Source of the DNA: Flavobacteriales bacterium
GTDB lineage: Bacteria; Bacteroidota; Bacteroidia; CAIKAF01
DNA: 64,000 bases
Reading direction: 5' to 3'
Assembly (NCBI GenBank): GCA_025055575.1
Contig: JANWWP010000038.1
Coordinates: 24,017-88,016, forward strand
A program made the position numbers and the translations under genes. This document shows positions 1 through 7,826 of this stretch, piece after piece; positions within the stretch are counted from its first letter, which is position 1; the number at the start of each line of letters is the position of its first letter. The notes below the pieces were generated by a model, which had not been told where the DNA came from, did no database searches, and was given only the letters and a program-made list of their open reading frames with translations.

Positions 1-121
1 TTCGAAAAAAGAAGACAAACGAGGCCCCGGTTGCAGTGACCCCCCAAGTGAACAAAGTAGCCACTAAGGCTCCAAATACTGGATCTTGCTGTTCAAACCA
101 CCGAAGGACCTGCGGAAGCAT
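1..121 (-). CDS. ZIP-family metal transporter, N-terminal fragment (cut by window start)
   Basis: Reading the minus strand from the ATG at 121 gives 40 open codons running off the window edge. The start MLPQVLRWFEQQDPVFGALV followed by ATLFTWGVTATGASFVFFF resembles the first transmembrane segment of ZIP (ZupT/SLC39-like) divalent metal transporters, where a 'QALLATLFTWGxTALGAA' type helix is usual. ZIP proteins import zinc or other divalent metals across the inner membrane. It begins 12 bases after the stop of the secreted protein gene at 134-667, so the two are probably co-transcribed. Only one helix is visible, so the family call is by resemblance. Confidence 0.7.
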   Translation of the reverse strand, partial: MLPQVLRWFEQQDPVFGALVATLFTWGVTATGASFVFFFR

Positions 122-133
122 TGAAAAGCCGGT

Positions 134-667
134 TCAGTAGGGGCGCTTAAGGCCTTTTATCCAAAGCTGGACAAAGTATTTCTTGGACTTGGTGTCTTTG
201 TAAATAAAAACAGCTACGGTGGCTGTTTCGCCTCCGGCAGGCGTGAAGCCACCCTTGTACTCATATGTTTCATTCAGGTTTTTATCGCTTTCTTTATAGC
301 GATAGCCTGTGAGGCAGGTTTTTAAATGATCGGTGAGTTTTTTAAACGCATCCATCGCGGTTTCCCGGTCATTGAAGTAATCTCCGAAGCGTCCTTGCCA
401 AAACCATTCAAAATCATACACCAGTTCCTCTTGTTGCAAGTCTTCCAGGTCCTCCTGGCTTTTGTACACCACAATTTCGCGGCCGCTTTGTTCTTTGCGC
501 CGCGTCGTTTCAGCGCCTTTAATGGCGCGGAAATTATCCTTGCTCCATTCCACCAGCTCTTTCACTTTTTCACATGATGGCAATTGAGCCCTGAGCAATT
601 GCCCTGGGGATAAACAAAAATACCAGACCAGTAGAGCGAGCGTGCATTTGAAATGTTTGTAATTCAT
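134..667 (-). CDS. Secreted hypothetical protein, 177 aa
   Basis: The family is not recognised. The start at 667 is chosen because it gives a signal peptide at once (MNYKHFKC, then a hydrophobic stretch LALLVWYFCLSPG and a likely cut after LLRAQ); an upstream in-frame start at 718 would place 17 polar residues before it. The mature part is about 150 residues, charged, and contains EEL-VYDFEWFWQGRF and a C-terminal beta-rich part ending in VQLWIKGLKRPY. It is probably periplasmic or surface located. No lipobox and no T9SS tail are visible. It lies just upstream of the ZIP transporter gene on the same strand. A link to metal handling is only a guess from position. Confidence 0.75.
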   Translation of the reverse strand: MNYKHFKCTLALLVWYFCLSPGQLLRAQLPSCEKVKELVEWSKDNFRAIKGAETTRRKEQSGREIVVYKSQEDLEDLQQEELVYDFEWFWQGRFGDYFNDRETAMDAFKKLTDHLKTCLTGYRYKESDKNLNETYEYKGGFTPAGGETATVAVFIYKDTKSKKYFVQLWIKGLKRPY

Positions 668-754
668 GGCAACAAAAAAAAGATGGGAAGTGTGAATACC
701 TTGATGATCCTGAGACAAAATTTTTCACATTGTGGGCCTAAAAAAAATCCGGAG

Positions 755-2182
755 TTATTGGCCTACAAAACGAATTTTTCCGGCGGCAAAGGCACACATT
801 CGAAGGAGTAAAAGGCCGTGTTTCCAGCGGCTGATGTTGGTGTCGCCGTAAGTGCGTTCACGGTAGCGGATGGGCAGGTCTATGATTTTAAGATTGAGTT
901 TGTAAGCTCCGAACAGCAAATCAAAATCTCCAAAGGGGTCGAATTCGCCGAAAAATTTCCGGTTGGCAATCAGGCGTTCGTAATCGCTGCGAAACATCAC
1001 CTTGGTGCCGCACAGGGTGTCCTTGATAGGCTGTTCCAGCAACCAGGAAAAAACGGAACTGAAAAATTTGTTCCCCAGCATGTTCAGAAAGCGCATAGCC
1101 TTTTTTTCCATGGGATACACCAGGCGCGAACCGTTGATAAACTCTCCTTTGCCCGTGGCTAAAGCCCGATAAAATTTGGGTAAATCTTCAGGAGGCACAG
1201 TGAGGTCGGCATCCAGGATCATCAAAATATCGCCCGAAGCCATAGCAAAACCGGTTCTGACGGCATCACCTTTCCCTTTTCCGAACTGGCGGCCGATTTT
1301 AATGTCGTGCGTGTGGGCATAGCGCTGTTGTACAGCTTGGATCACCTCCCACGTGTCATCGGAGCTGTGGCCCTCAATAAAAATGATTTCGGTGTGGCGG
1401 CCTAAGCGGGGAAGCCGTTTTACGGCATTTTCAATATTGCCGCTTTCGTTGCGCGCTGGCACCACCACTGAGACGGTATAGCGTTCCTGCCAGTTTTCGG
1501 TAGGCCTGGGCTGAGGTCGTGCATTGATGTATTTGTTCAGGCATAGGGCATTAAAACCGGGTAAGGCGGCTACGTATTTATTGATAAACCAGGATATTCC
1601 CGGAATTTTCAAAGGCAAGAGCATGCGGCGCGTACTTCTGAACGCCTCAAAACCAGCCAAATACAACAGGTTTTCTATATCATGTCGCGAAAGCCAGCTC
1701 AAGCGGGGGGCTTTGTGCTTGAGGCCCAGGGTTTCTGCCAGTCGGATGACAGGCTCCCACAGATGGTTGTAATACCCGATGATGATCCGTGTGCGTTCGT
1801 GGCAACAGGCATGCAGGTTTTCAAAAAGTTTTTCCACATCCTCTACCCATCCTATTACATTCAGGATCACAATCACATCGAATTGCTCTGGCGGCAGGGC
1901 ATCCTGGGCATCGGCCAGGATAAACTTCAAATCCGGATGCCGTTTTTGGGCTTCATCAATCATTTTTTCAGAAAAATCTACCCCCACCCGGTATCGCCCT
2001 TTCAGACTGGCCAAATGATCCCCATTGGCACATCCGATTTCTAGAACACGGTCGTCCGGATGAATAAAAAAATTCGCATAATCAATGCAATCCTGCCAGT
2101 AATATTGGGACACGCGGCGCAAACGCGGCAGGCGTGAAGCCAAATCATCAAAGTAATCCTTTACAGAGGTGCCTGCCTTCAT
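755..2182 (-). CDS. Methyltransferase-glycosyltransferase fusion protein, 475 aa
   Basis: Two enzymes lie in one chain. The N-terminal half (about residues 1-210) is a class I SAM-dependent methyltransferase with motif I VLEIGCANG and the downstream acidic VGVDFS. The C-terminal half (about 235-470) is a GT-A family 2 glycosyltransferase, with VSVVVPARNESGNIE at its start, the nucleotide-metal motif LDADLTVPPEDL, and a DTLCGTK/FGDFD acceptor region like that of dolichyl- or polyprenyl-phosphate sugar transferases. It probably methylates and glycosylates a lipid or surface glycan, but the substrate is unknown. The frame stays open upstream to a GTG at 2416. The ATG at 2182 is preferred because a TAnnTTTG box (2188-2195) ends five bases before it. 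It is divergent from mpl. Confidence 0.85.
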   Translation of the reverse strand: MKAGTSVKDYFDDLASRLPRLRRVSQYYWQDCIDYANFFIHPDDRVLEIGCANGDHLASLKGRYRVGVDFSEKMIDEAQKRHPDLKFILADAQDALPPEQFDVIVILNVIGWVEDVEKLFENLHACCHERTRIIIGYYNHLWEPVIRLAETLGLKHKAPRLSWLSRHDIENLLYLAGFEAFRSTRRMLLPLKIPGISWFINKYVAALPGFNALCLNKYINARPQPRPTENWQERYTVSVVVPARNESGNIENAVKRLPRLGRHTEIIFIEGHSSDDTWEVIQAVQQRYAHTHDIKIGRQFGKGKGDAVRTGFAMASGDILMILDADLTVPPEDLPKFYRALATGKGEFINGSRLVYPMEKKAMRFLNMLGNKFFSSVFSWLLEQPIKDTLCGTKVMFRSDYERLIANRKFFGEFDPFGDFDLLFGAYKLNLKIIDLPIRYRERTYGDTNISRWKHGLLLLRMCAFAAGKIRFVGQ

Positions 2183-2187
2183 GGCCG

Positions 2188-2195
2188 CAAAGTTA
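2188..2195 (-). promoter_or_regulatory. -7 promoter box TAACTTTG for the MT-GT gene
   Basis: Exact match to the Bacteroidota TAnnTTTG element. Only five bases separate it from the ATG at 2182, so the transcript should begin at or next to the start codon. This also argues against the upstream GTG start. Confidence 0.6.
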
Positions 2196-2429
2196 ATCGC
2201 CCCAATTCCTGCGCGGGGAAATTGGATCCTATGCGAACCTAAGGAAAGCATTTCCCTGAAGCTCCGGAAATCTTTAGACCTTGGACGCCGAGGTGGATAT
2301 TTTGTTCGTTTTTTCAGCAGGTAATGTAAGGCTGCTTTTGGACTAAAATGATGGGAACATTCCAAAAGACTGAAACACAAAAGGTTGACTTCCAAGCCCT
2401 GGCGTTTTTTCTGCACTCCTGACCTGGCC

Positions 2430-2437
2430 TACTTTTG
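2430..2437 (+). promoter_or_regulatory. -7 promoter box TACTTTTG for mpl
   Basis: Exact TAnnTTTG match four bases before the GTG start at 2442, predicting a leaderless mRNA and supporting that GTG over the in-frame TTG at 2385. Confidence 0.6.
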
Positions 2438-2441
2438 CAGG

Positions 2442-3800
2442 GTGCGCATTCATATAATAGCCATTGGTGGTGCCATCATGCATGCTTTGGCCCTGGAGTT
2501 GCAGAACATGGGCCATCTTGTCAGCGGTTCGGACGACCAAATCTTTGATCCGGCGCGTTCGAGACTGGATGAGGCTGGGCTTTTACCGGAAGAAGGTTGG
2601 TTTGAAGACAGGATTACAGGAGATCTGGACCTGGTGATACTTGGGATGCACGCCCGAAAGGACAATCCAGAATTGCAGAAAGCACAGGCCTTGGGTCTTC
2701 CAGTACAATCCTTTCCGGAGTTTCTGGGTCATCATTGGAAAAAAACACCGCAGGTGGTGGTGGCCGGAAGCCATGGAAAGACCACCGTGACAGCTCTGCT
2801 GATGCACACCTTGGCCCAGGCAGGCCGGTCTTTTGATTATCTTGTGGGAAGCCAGGTGAAAGGTTTTGATCGCAATGTGCGGATCAGCGCTTCATCCGAT
2901 TTGGCAGTCCTGGAAGGAGATGAATATTTGAGTTCCCCTTTGGATGCCCGGTCCAAATTCATGCATTATCGGCCAAAATATTTGATTTTAACTGGACTGG
3001 CCTGGGACCATGCCAATGTGTTTCCGAATCCGGAGGCCTATGCAGAAACATTTCGCCAGCGCTTGCGCACACTGGAGGCGGGGACGCAGGTATATTTTGA
3101 TGGTACGGACACCGCCCTCGCCCAGCTGCTGGCGGAATTTAGCAACTGTTCCTGGCAGGCTCAGCCTTATTTTCCTTTAGATCATGACGCACATCAGGGC
3201 CGTCCCCATTTTCTGGATGAGGAAGGAAGAATGCATCCGCTTCAGATCTTCGGAGAGCATAATCTGAAGAATTTTTCGGCAGTGAAGACAGTCTGTCGGG
3301 CTTTGGGAATATCCAACGAAACGATTTATGATGCTTTTGAGAGGTTTGAGGGAGCGGCGGGCCGTTTAGAGAAAATCTGGGAGACCGAGTGGGGGGTCGT
3401 TTACAGGGATTTTGCTCACGCCCCCAGCAAAGTGCAAGCCACCGTAGGGGCTGTGCGTGCCCGCTTTCCTGACAGGCGCCTGATAGCTGTGCTGGAATTG
3501 CACACTTACAGCAGCCTCTCTCAAAATTTCTTAAAAGGTTATTCCGGCACTCTTTCCAAAGCGGATGTGGCCACTGTTTTTTACGATCGCCATGCGCTGG
3601 AGCTCAAAAAGTTGCCGGATCTTCCACCGGAAGAAGTGGCCCGATCCTTTGGAGGCGCCGTTTATGTGATAGCTGACGACGCCACAGCTCTATGGAACCA
3701 TGTGGCGTCGGCCTTGCAAGCGCCTTTTGTGCTTTTGCTCATGTCATCTGGCGCCTGGAAGGGGCTGAGCTGGCACAAACTATTGGATTCCCTCCGGTAA
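2442..3800 (+). CDS. mpl: Mpl/MurC-like peptidoglycan ligase, 452 aa
   Basis: UDP-N-acetylmuramate:L-alanyl-gamma-D-glutamyl-meso-diaminopimelate ligase type, a cytoplasmic Mur-family enzyme that reattaches recycled muropeptide to UDP-MurNAc using ATP. The N-terminal nucleotide-fold motif (IHIIAIGGAIMHALA) and SGSD are followed by the ATP P-loop GSHGKTT at residues 109-115. The central domain has GEHNLKNFSA, and the C-terminal domain has DFAHAPSKV and ELHTYSSLS. Mpl rather than MurC is suggested by the DFAH-P motif and the weakly conserved first domain. The GTG at 2442 starts the protein exactly at the conserved IHIIAIGG strand. truB follows after three bases, so the two are likely in one operon. 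Confidence 0.85.
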   Translation: MRIHIIAIGGAIMHALALELQNMGHLVSGSDDQIFDPARSRLDEAGLLPEEGWFEDRITGDLDLVILGMHARKDNPELQKAQALGLPVQSFPEFLGHHWKKTPQVVVAGSHGKTTVTALLMHTLAQAGRSFDYLVGSQVKGFDRNVRISASSDLAVLEGDEYLSSPLDARSKFMHYRPKYLILTGLAWDHANVFPNPEAYAETFRQRLRTLEAGTQVYFDGTDTALAQLLAEFSNCSWQAQPYFPLDHDAHQGRPHFLDEEGRMHPLQIFGEHNLKNFSAVKTVCRALGISNETIYDAFERFEGAAGRLEKIWETEWGVVYRDFAHAPSKVQATVGAVRARFPDRRLIAVLELHTYSSLSQNFLKGYSGTLSKADVATVFYDRHALELKKLPDLPPEEVARSFGGAVYVIADDATALWNHVASALQAPFVLLLMSSGAWKGLSWHKLLDSLR

Positions 3801-3803
3801 TTC

Positions 3804-4502
3804 ATGCAACGTATTCCATTTTCAGGAACATTGGAATCCGGGGTATATTTAATTCACAAGCCCTCCGGATGGACTTCTTTTGATGTAGTAAAATTCCTCG
3901 GCAGCCAGTTGTTCCGCAGACTTGGGAAGCGGGTGAAGGTGGGCCATGCGGGCACGCTGGATCCCCTGGCCGAAGGATTGATGGTGCTGGCATCCGGCCC
4001 GCAGACCAAAACCCTCCATGCCCTTATGGCCGAAGACAAAGAATACGAAGCCCTTTTGTGCCTGGGGGAAACCACCCCTAGTCATGACAGGGAAACCCCC
4101 GTAGTCGCCAAAAAAGAAGTTCCGCCTCTTTCCATGGGCCATATTGAAAAGATTGTCGCAGGCTTTATTGGGGAACAATTACAAATACCGCCTGCCTATT
4201 CCGCCTTAAAAATCCAGGGACGTAGGGCCTATCAGTTGGCCAGGCAGGGAGAGGTCTTGAAACTGGAGCCACGCCAGGTGGTAATTTATGACCTTCGGGT
4301 GACGCATTGGGAGCCGCCGTGGTTAAAATTGACCGTGCGTTGTTCTAAAGGCACCTATATCCGCAGTCTGGCAAGGGACATCGGCGAAGCTGCGGGCACC
4401 GGTGCCGTGCTGCATCATCTTCTGCGCACGCGCAGTGGCCGGTTTTTTCTTAGAGATGCTGTGCAGGTTGAGGAGTTGAAACGATATTTTGAAAGGCTTT
4501 AA
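3804..4502 (+). CDS. truB: tRNA pseudouridine(55) synthase TruB
   Basis: This enzyme makes pseudouridine 55 in the T-loop of nearly all tRNAs. The catalytic aspartate is D53 in GHAGTLDPLAEGLM. The KPSGWTSFDVV motif at residues 19-30 and the KGTYIRSLARDIG motif near 190 are both typical. At 232 residues it is of the short Bacteroidota type, lacking the C-terminal PUA domain found in the longer proteobacterial proteins. It lies three bases after mpl and upstream of a DUF2490 gene. In many Bacteroidota truB follows uppP; here uppP sits 24 kb away in the ftsX cluster, so that cluster has been split. Confidence 0.95.
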   Translation: MQRIPFSGTLESGVYLIHKPSGWTSFDVVKFLGSQLFRRLGKRVKVGHAGTLDPLAEGLMVLASGPQTKTLHALMAEDKEYEALLCLGETTPSHDRETPVVAKKEVPPLSMGHIEKIVAGFIGEQLQIPPAYSALKIQGRRAYQLARQGEVLKLEPRQVVIYDLRVTHWEPPWLKLTVRCSKGTYIRSLARDIGEAAGTGAVLHHLLRTRSGRFFLRDAVQVEELKRYFERL

Positions 4503-4541
4503 AATGTGGGTAAGTGTAACTGGGGTTTGAGTATCATTCGA

Positions 4542-5318
4542 ATGTCCAGCCTCAATTTCTCTTTTTTCATTCCTTTCTCCAGGCTCCCACTCAAAAAGAT
4601 TGGTATCGCCATAGCGGGCCTGCTTTTGGAGTTGGGTTTTGCATCCGCCCAATCCATCCCTTTGGGCACCTGGAATGTGGTGAATATCAACTACCGGCCA
4701 GCCCCTCGCTGGAATGTCCTGGCCGAAGCGGGGTTGCGCTCTCTGCAATTTTATAATTGGTACCATTTTTATGAATTCAAGGTGGCGGGTTTGTACCGCG
4801 TGGCGGAACCTTTGCGGGCGGGTCTTGGGGCGGGATACTACAACACTTACGGAGAGGGGGGCAATTGGGTACGTCCTGTGAACCTTACCGAAGTGAGGAT
4901 TTGGCCAAATCTGTCCATTCACCAATCCATAGATCGCTTTTTATTGGATCATCGCTATCGGATTGAGTTGCGTTTCACCAGCAAAGGTTTTCGGGAGCGC
5001 TATAGATACCGGTTTTCCATTGCCTATCCTTGGGGCCGGCTTCGGGAAACGGGTTACCGACCCTTCCAGGTCGGCCTGAACAACGAGTTATTTTTTTCCA
5101 GCCGCGCACCCTATTTTGAACGCACCCGCATGCAGTTCCACATCAATTATAAACCTTCTTTTCTGATCACCCTTCAGGCAGGATACGTCTTCCAGTTTGA
5201 CTATAAAATATTTGATGAGACCGGCCGGGATTTCCTGATGTTGGGACTTTATTTTGAAATATTCAGAAAAAAAAGGCCTGAAACCCGCCAGGCGGAGCCG
5301 GACAATAAAGACAACTGA
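4542..5318 (+). CDS. DUF2490-type outer membrane protein, 258 aa
   Basis: Signal peptide at the start (IGIAIAGLLLELGFASAQ), then a series of amphipathic strands with alternating aromatic residues (WNVVNINYRPAPRWNVLAEAG, YRIELRF, ERYRYRFSIAY, LNNELFF, RMQFHINYKP), ending in GLYFEIFRKKR. This pattern of a small beta-barrel matches DUF2490, a common Bacteroidota family of unknown function probably located in the outer membrane. The ATG at 4542 is preferred over the in-frame GTG at 4506, which adds 12 residues before the basic signal-peptide start. The last 15 residues are charged and extend past the barrel. It converges on cinA with a five-base gap. Confidence 0.75.
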   Translation: MSSLNFSFFIPFSRLPLKKIGIAIAGLLLELGFASAQSIPLGTWNVVNINYRPAPRWNVLAEAGLRSLQFYNWYHFYEFKVAGLYRVAEPLRAGLGAGYYNTYGEGGNWVRPVNLTEVRIWPNLSIHQSIDRFLLDHRYRIELRFTSKGFRERYRYRFSIAYPWGRLRETGYRPFQVGLNNELFFSSRAPYFERTRMQFHINYKPSFLITLQAGYVFQFDYKIFDETGRDFLMLGLYFEIFRKKRPETRQAEPDNKDN

Positions 5319-5323
5319 CCTGG

Positions 5324-6589
5324 TCAGGGCAGTTCCAGGATTTTACGACGCAGAAAATCCAAAGCGTAAAGCCGCGTCATTTGGATATTTCGAAGGCGGT
5401 TCGTCCCCAGCACCAAACGGCGGCTCTCACATTTAGCTTCAGGACCGGCGACAGCAATATACACGGTTCCCACAGGTTTGTCCGGCGTGCCCCCATCCGG
5501 TCCCGCCACACCTGTTGCCGCCACGGCCCAGTCGCTACCGAAGACCTTGCGCGCCCCCCCGGCCATGGCTTCGGCCACGGGCCCGCTCACGGCGCCATGG
5601 GCCTTCAACAGATTTTCGGGAACACCCAAAAGCCTCATTTTGGCTTCGTTGGAATATGTGACGGCACTGCCCAGAAAATACCTTGAACTCCCGGGATGAG
5701 CGGTGAGTCCATGGGCTATGAAACCGCCCGTGCAGCTTTCGGCCAGAGAGAGGGTCAGATTTTTTTCTGTAAGAAGCCGGTGAAGAGTTTCTTCCATGCT
5801 TTGGTCGGCCATTGCGTACACGGCGGGCCCCAGAATTTCTGCGGCCCGCCAGGCCAGGCGTTCCATCAAAAGGTGCGCATCCGGCAGCCCCGGACGGGCG
5901 GAAAGCCTCAGGCGCACGGCCCCCGGGGAAGGAAGGTATGCCAGTTTAATACCTTCGGGCAACTCGGCTTCCCAGGATTTTAAACGAAGGGAGAGTTCTG
6001 ATTCTGGAATTCCCACCGTACAAAAAGTAAAATGCTCAATGGGCGGAAGGTGGTAGCGGTTCCTCAGAAAAGGCAACACATCTTTTTCGAGCATGGCCTC
6101 CATTTCGTACGGAACGCCCGGCATGGCAAACACTGTGGTTCCACCGGCCTCAAAGCGCAGGCCAGGCGCAGTACCGTGGGGATTGTGCAGCACGGAAGCG
6201 CAGGCCGGTACAAAAGCTTGCGACCTGTTGGCTTCGTTCACGGTGCGTCCGCGGGACAGAAAGTAGCGCTCCAGGCCATTGTAAACATCTTGATTAAACA
6301 CCAAATCGCATCCAAAATATTGCGCCAGAGTGTGCTTTGTTATATCGTCGCTGGTGGGGCCCAAGCCTCCGGTGAAAATGAGCGCCTGCACTCTTCCTAT
6401 GGCGTAATCGAGGGCGTTGCGGATAGCTTCCGCGTCGTCCCCCACGCTATACTTTGCGGATACTTTAAAGCCAATGGCATTGAGCCGCCGGGCAATTAAT
6501 GCAGAATTTGAATCGACGACCTGCCCTATAAGAATTTCATCGCCTATTGTTACGATGTCAGCTTCAGCTGACGTTGGAGGAGTGGTCAT
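5324..6589 (-). CDS. cinA: CinA: nicotinamide-nucleotide amidase / competence-damage protein
   Basis: Two-domain CinA of 421 residues. The N-terminal MoaB-like domain (about 1-170) has VTIGDEILIGQVVDSNS and TGGLGPTSDD, the region that hydrolyses ADP-ribose or NAD breakdown products in characterised CinA proteins. The C-terminal PncC domain (about 265-421) has LAESCTGG, GSAVTYSNEAK, HGAVSGPVA and GVAGPDGGT, the NMN deamidase signature. It acts in pyridine-nucleotide salvage in the cytoplasm. Its first 26 bases overlap the end of the Rieske oxygenase gene. No later in-frame methionine exists before the conserved VTIGDEI, so the overlap is probably real and the two genes co-transcribed. Confidence 0.93.
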   Translation of the reverse strand: MTTPPTSAEADIVTIGDEILIGQVVDSNSALIARRLNAIGFKVSAKYSVGDDAEAIRNALDYAIGRVQALIFTGGLGPTSDDITKHTLAQYFGCDLVFNQDVYNGLERYFLSRGRTVNEANRSQAFVPACASVLHNPHGTAPGLRFEAGGTTVFAMPGVPYEMEAMLEKDVLPFLRNRYHLPPIEHFTFCTVGIPESELSLRLKSWEAELPEGIKLAYLPSPGAVRLRLSARPGLPDAHLLMERLAWRAAEILGPAVYAMADQSMEETLHRLLTEKNLTLSLAESCTGGFIAHGLTAHPGSSRYFLGSAVTYSNEAKMRLLGVPENLLKAHGAVSGPVAEAMAGGARKVFGSDWAVAATGVAGPDGGTPDKPVGTVYIAVAGPEAKCESRRLVLGTNRLRNIQMTRLYALDFLRRKILELP

Positions 6590-7691
6590 AATCTAGGATT
6601 GAAAAATTGCAGGGATCGTTGTGAAAATGGGCTAAAAGCCTATGGAAATAATGCGTGCCCGCTTCCAGTTGAGGAGAATAGCGGCCGCTGGTATACAACC
6701 GGGTGCGAAGGCCACGCTGCACCTGCTCCACCACGGCCTGATCCTCCATTTCCACTCGGTGCAGCTCAGCCCCGGCGCCTCGCCCCATTTTTTTCTCATC
6801 GCAAACAAATGTGGCATAGAACACAAGAGTCTTATCCAGACTCTGAGGAACCACAACGTTCACCGAAAGACCCCAGGGATAAAAATTCAACATCAGATTA
6901 GGCCAAAACCAAAAATAGAAAGCCGCGGCGGGGCGTTGCCCGCAGAGAGCTTGAGGCGCTTCAAACCCCTCTTCGGGCTGGGATGCCGGCGCTGTTTGCA
7001 AAACACTTCCGGGAAAAATTTCAATGGAATATTCCTTAAAATCCAGAGCGCTGTTCAGGCCTTTGTGTACAAAAGGAATGTGAAAACCTTCCAGGTAATT
7101 TTCCACATACAAAGCCCAATGTGCGCGCACTTGATATATTCTCGACAGATCAGGCCGGGGTTTAAGGGCCTTAAAATCCATCCAGAAAAGCTTTTGAAAA
7201 AGCGGATAAAATACCTTTTCGAAAGTCAGACCCTCTTGCAACTGGGAAAAAAGAAGCGGCCCCAAGGATCGCAGCGGAAGGCTGGTTAAATTGTCCGACG
7301 CCCCCGGAAAATTTTTCGCCTCTTGAAAAAAAGGCATGGAAAGCATGCGCCCATCTAAGCTAAACCGACGACCGTGATACGCGCACACAATCTCTTTCCT
7401 TTTACAGTTTTCTGAAATGAGAATATTGCCTCGGTGGGTGCAGACATTGCTCAAAAGATTTAAACGGCCTTCCGTATCCCGGCTTAGCAGCAAAGGCTCA
7501 TCCAGGAAGCCAGGCAGCAAAGTCACCGGATGGAGCCAGCCCGGTTCCGGGCACTGATCTTCGGAACCCACGTAATGCCACACAACTGGGAAAACGTGCT
7601 CGCGCAACGTGTCCAGGGCTTTTGGGTCTCGATAATACGTGGCCGGCAATGTGCGGGCTTCCCGAATATCTTGCGCCACTTGGTACAGCAT
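6564..7691 (-). CDS. Rieske non-haem iron oxygenase, alpha-subunit type, 375 aa
   Basis: Aromatic-ring-hydroxylating dioxygenase / choline monooxygenase-like protein. The Rieske [2Fe-2S] ligands are C84 and H86 (CTHRGN) and C103 and H106 (CAYHGRRF). The mononuclear iron site is E201-GFH204-IPFVH209, with D317 in MEDQAVVEQVQRG as the usual carboxylate. All metal ligands are present, so it should be active; the substrate is not known. No beta subunit, ferredoxin or reductase gene is nearby, so electrons must come from elsewhere. The gene overlaps cinA by 26 bases and has its own -7 box at 7714-7721. Confidence 0.88.
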   Translation of the reverse strand: MLYQVAQDIREARTLPATYYRDPKALDTLREHVFPVVWHYVGSEDQCPEPGWLHPVTLLPGFLDEPLLLSRDTEGRLNLLSNVCTHRGNILISENCKRKEIVCAYHGRRFSLDGRMLSMPFFQEAKNFPGASDNLTSLPLRSLGPLLFSQLQEGLTFEKVFYPLFQKLFWMDFKALKPRPDLSRIYQVRAHWALYVENYLEGFHIPFVHKGLNSALDFKEYSIEIFPGSVLQTAPASQPEEGFEAPQALCGQRPAAAFYFWFWPNLMLNFYPWGLSVNVVVPQSLDKTLVFYATFVCDEKKMGRGAGAELHRVEMEDQAVVEQVQRGLRTRLYTSGRYSPQLEAGTHYFHRLLAHFHNDPCNFSILDYDHSSNVS

Positions 7692-7713
7692 AATCCTTTA
7701 ATAACGGTCCCGC

Positions 7714-7721
7714 CAAAGGTA
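7714..7721 (-). promoter_or_regulatory. -7 promoter box TACCTTTG for Rieske oxygenase-cinA
   Basis: Exact TAnnTTTG match 22 bases before the ATG at 7691, in an otherwise AT-rich intergenic stretch. Confidence 0.5.
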
Positions 7722-7826
7722 GGAATATAGAGGTTTTTTTTGTTTAAGAAATGATAAATGAAAAAGAAAAAAATAAGCTTACGTTCAAAATATAATTAAG
7801 ACTTAATTTAAAAATAAAAAATTGAT

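Noticed and set aside
2385..2441. TTG start at 2385 for mpl
   Set aside because: Lies upstream of the -7 box at 2430-2437, and the conserved N-terminal strand begins at the GTG 2442.
4323..4925. 200-codon minus-strand frame over truB and the DUF2490 gene
   Set aside because: Spans two real plus-strand genes, with no protein family resemblance.
6642..7289. 215-codon plus-strand frame across the Rieske gene
   Set aside because: Antisense shadow; the minus strand carries the complete oxygenase motifs.
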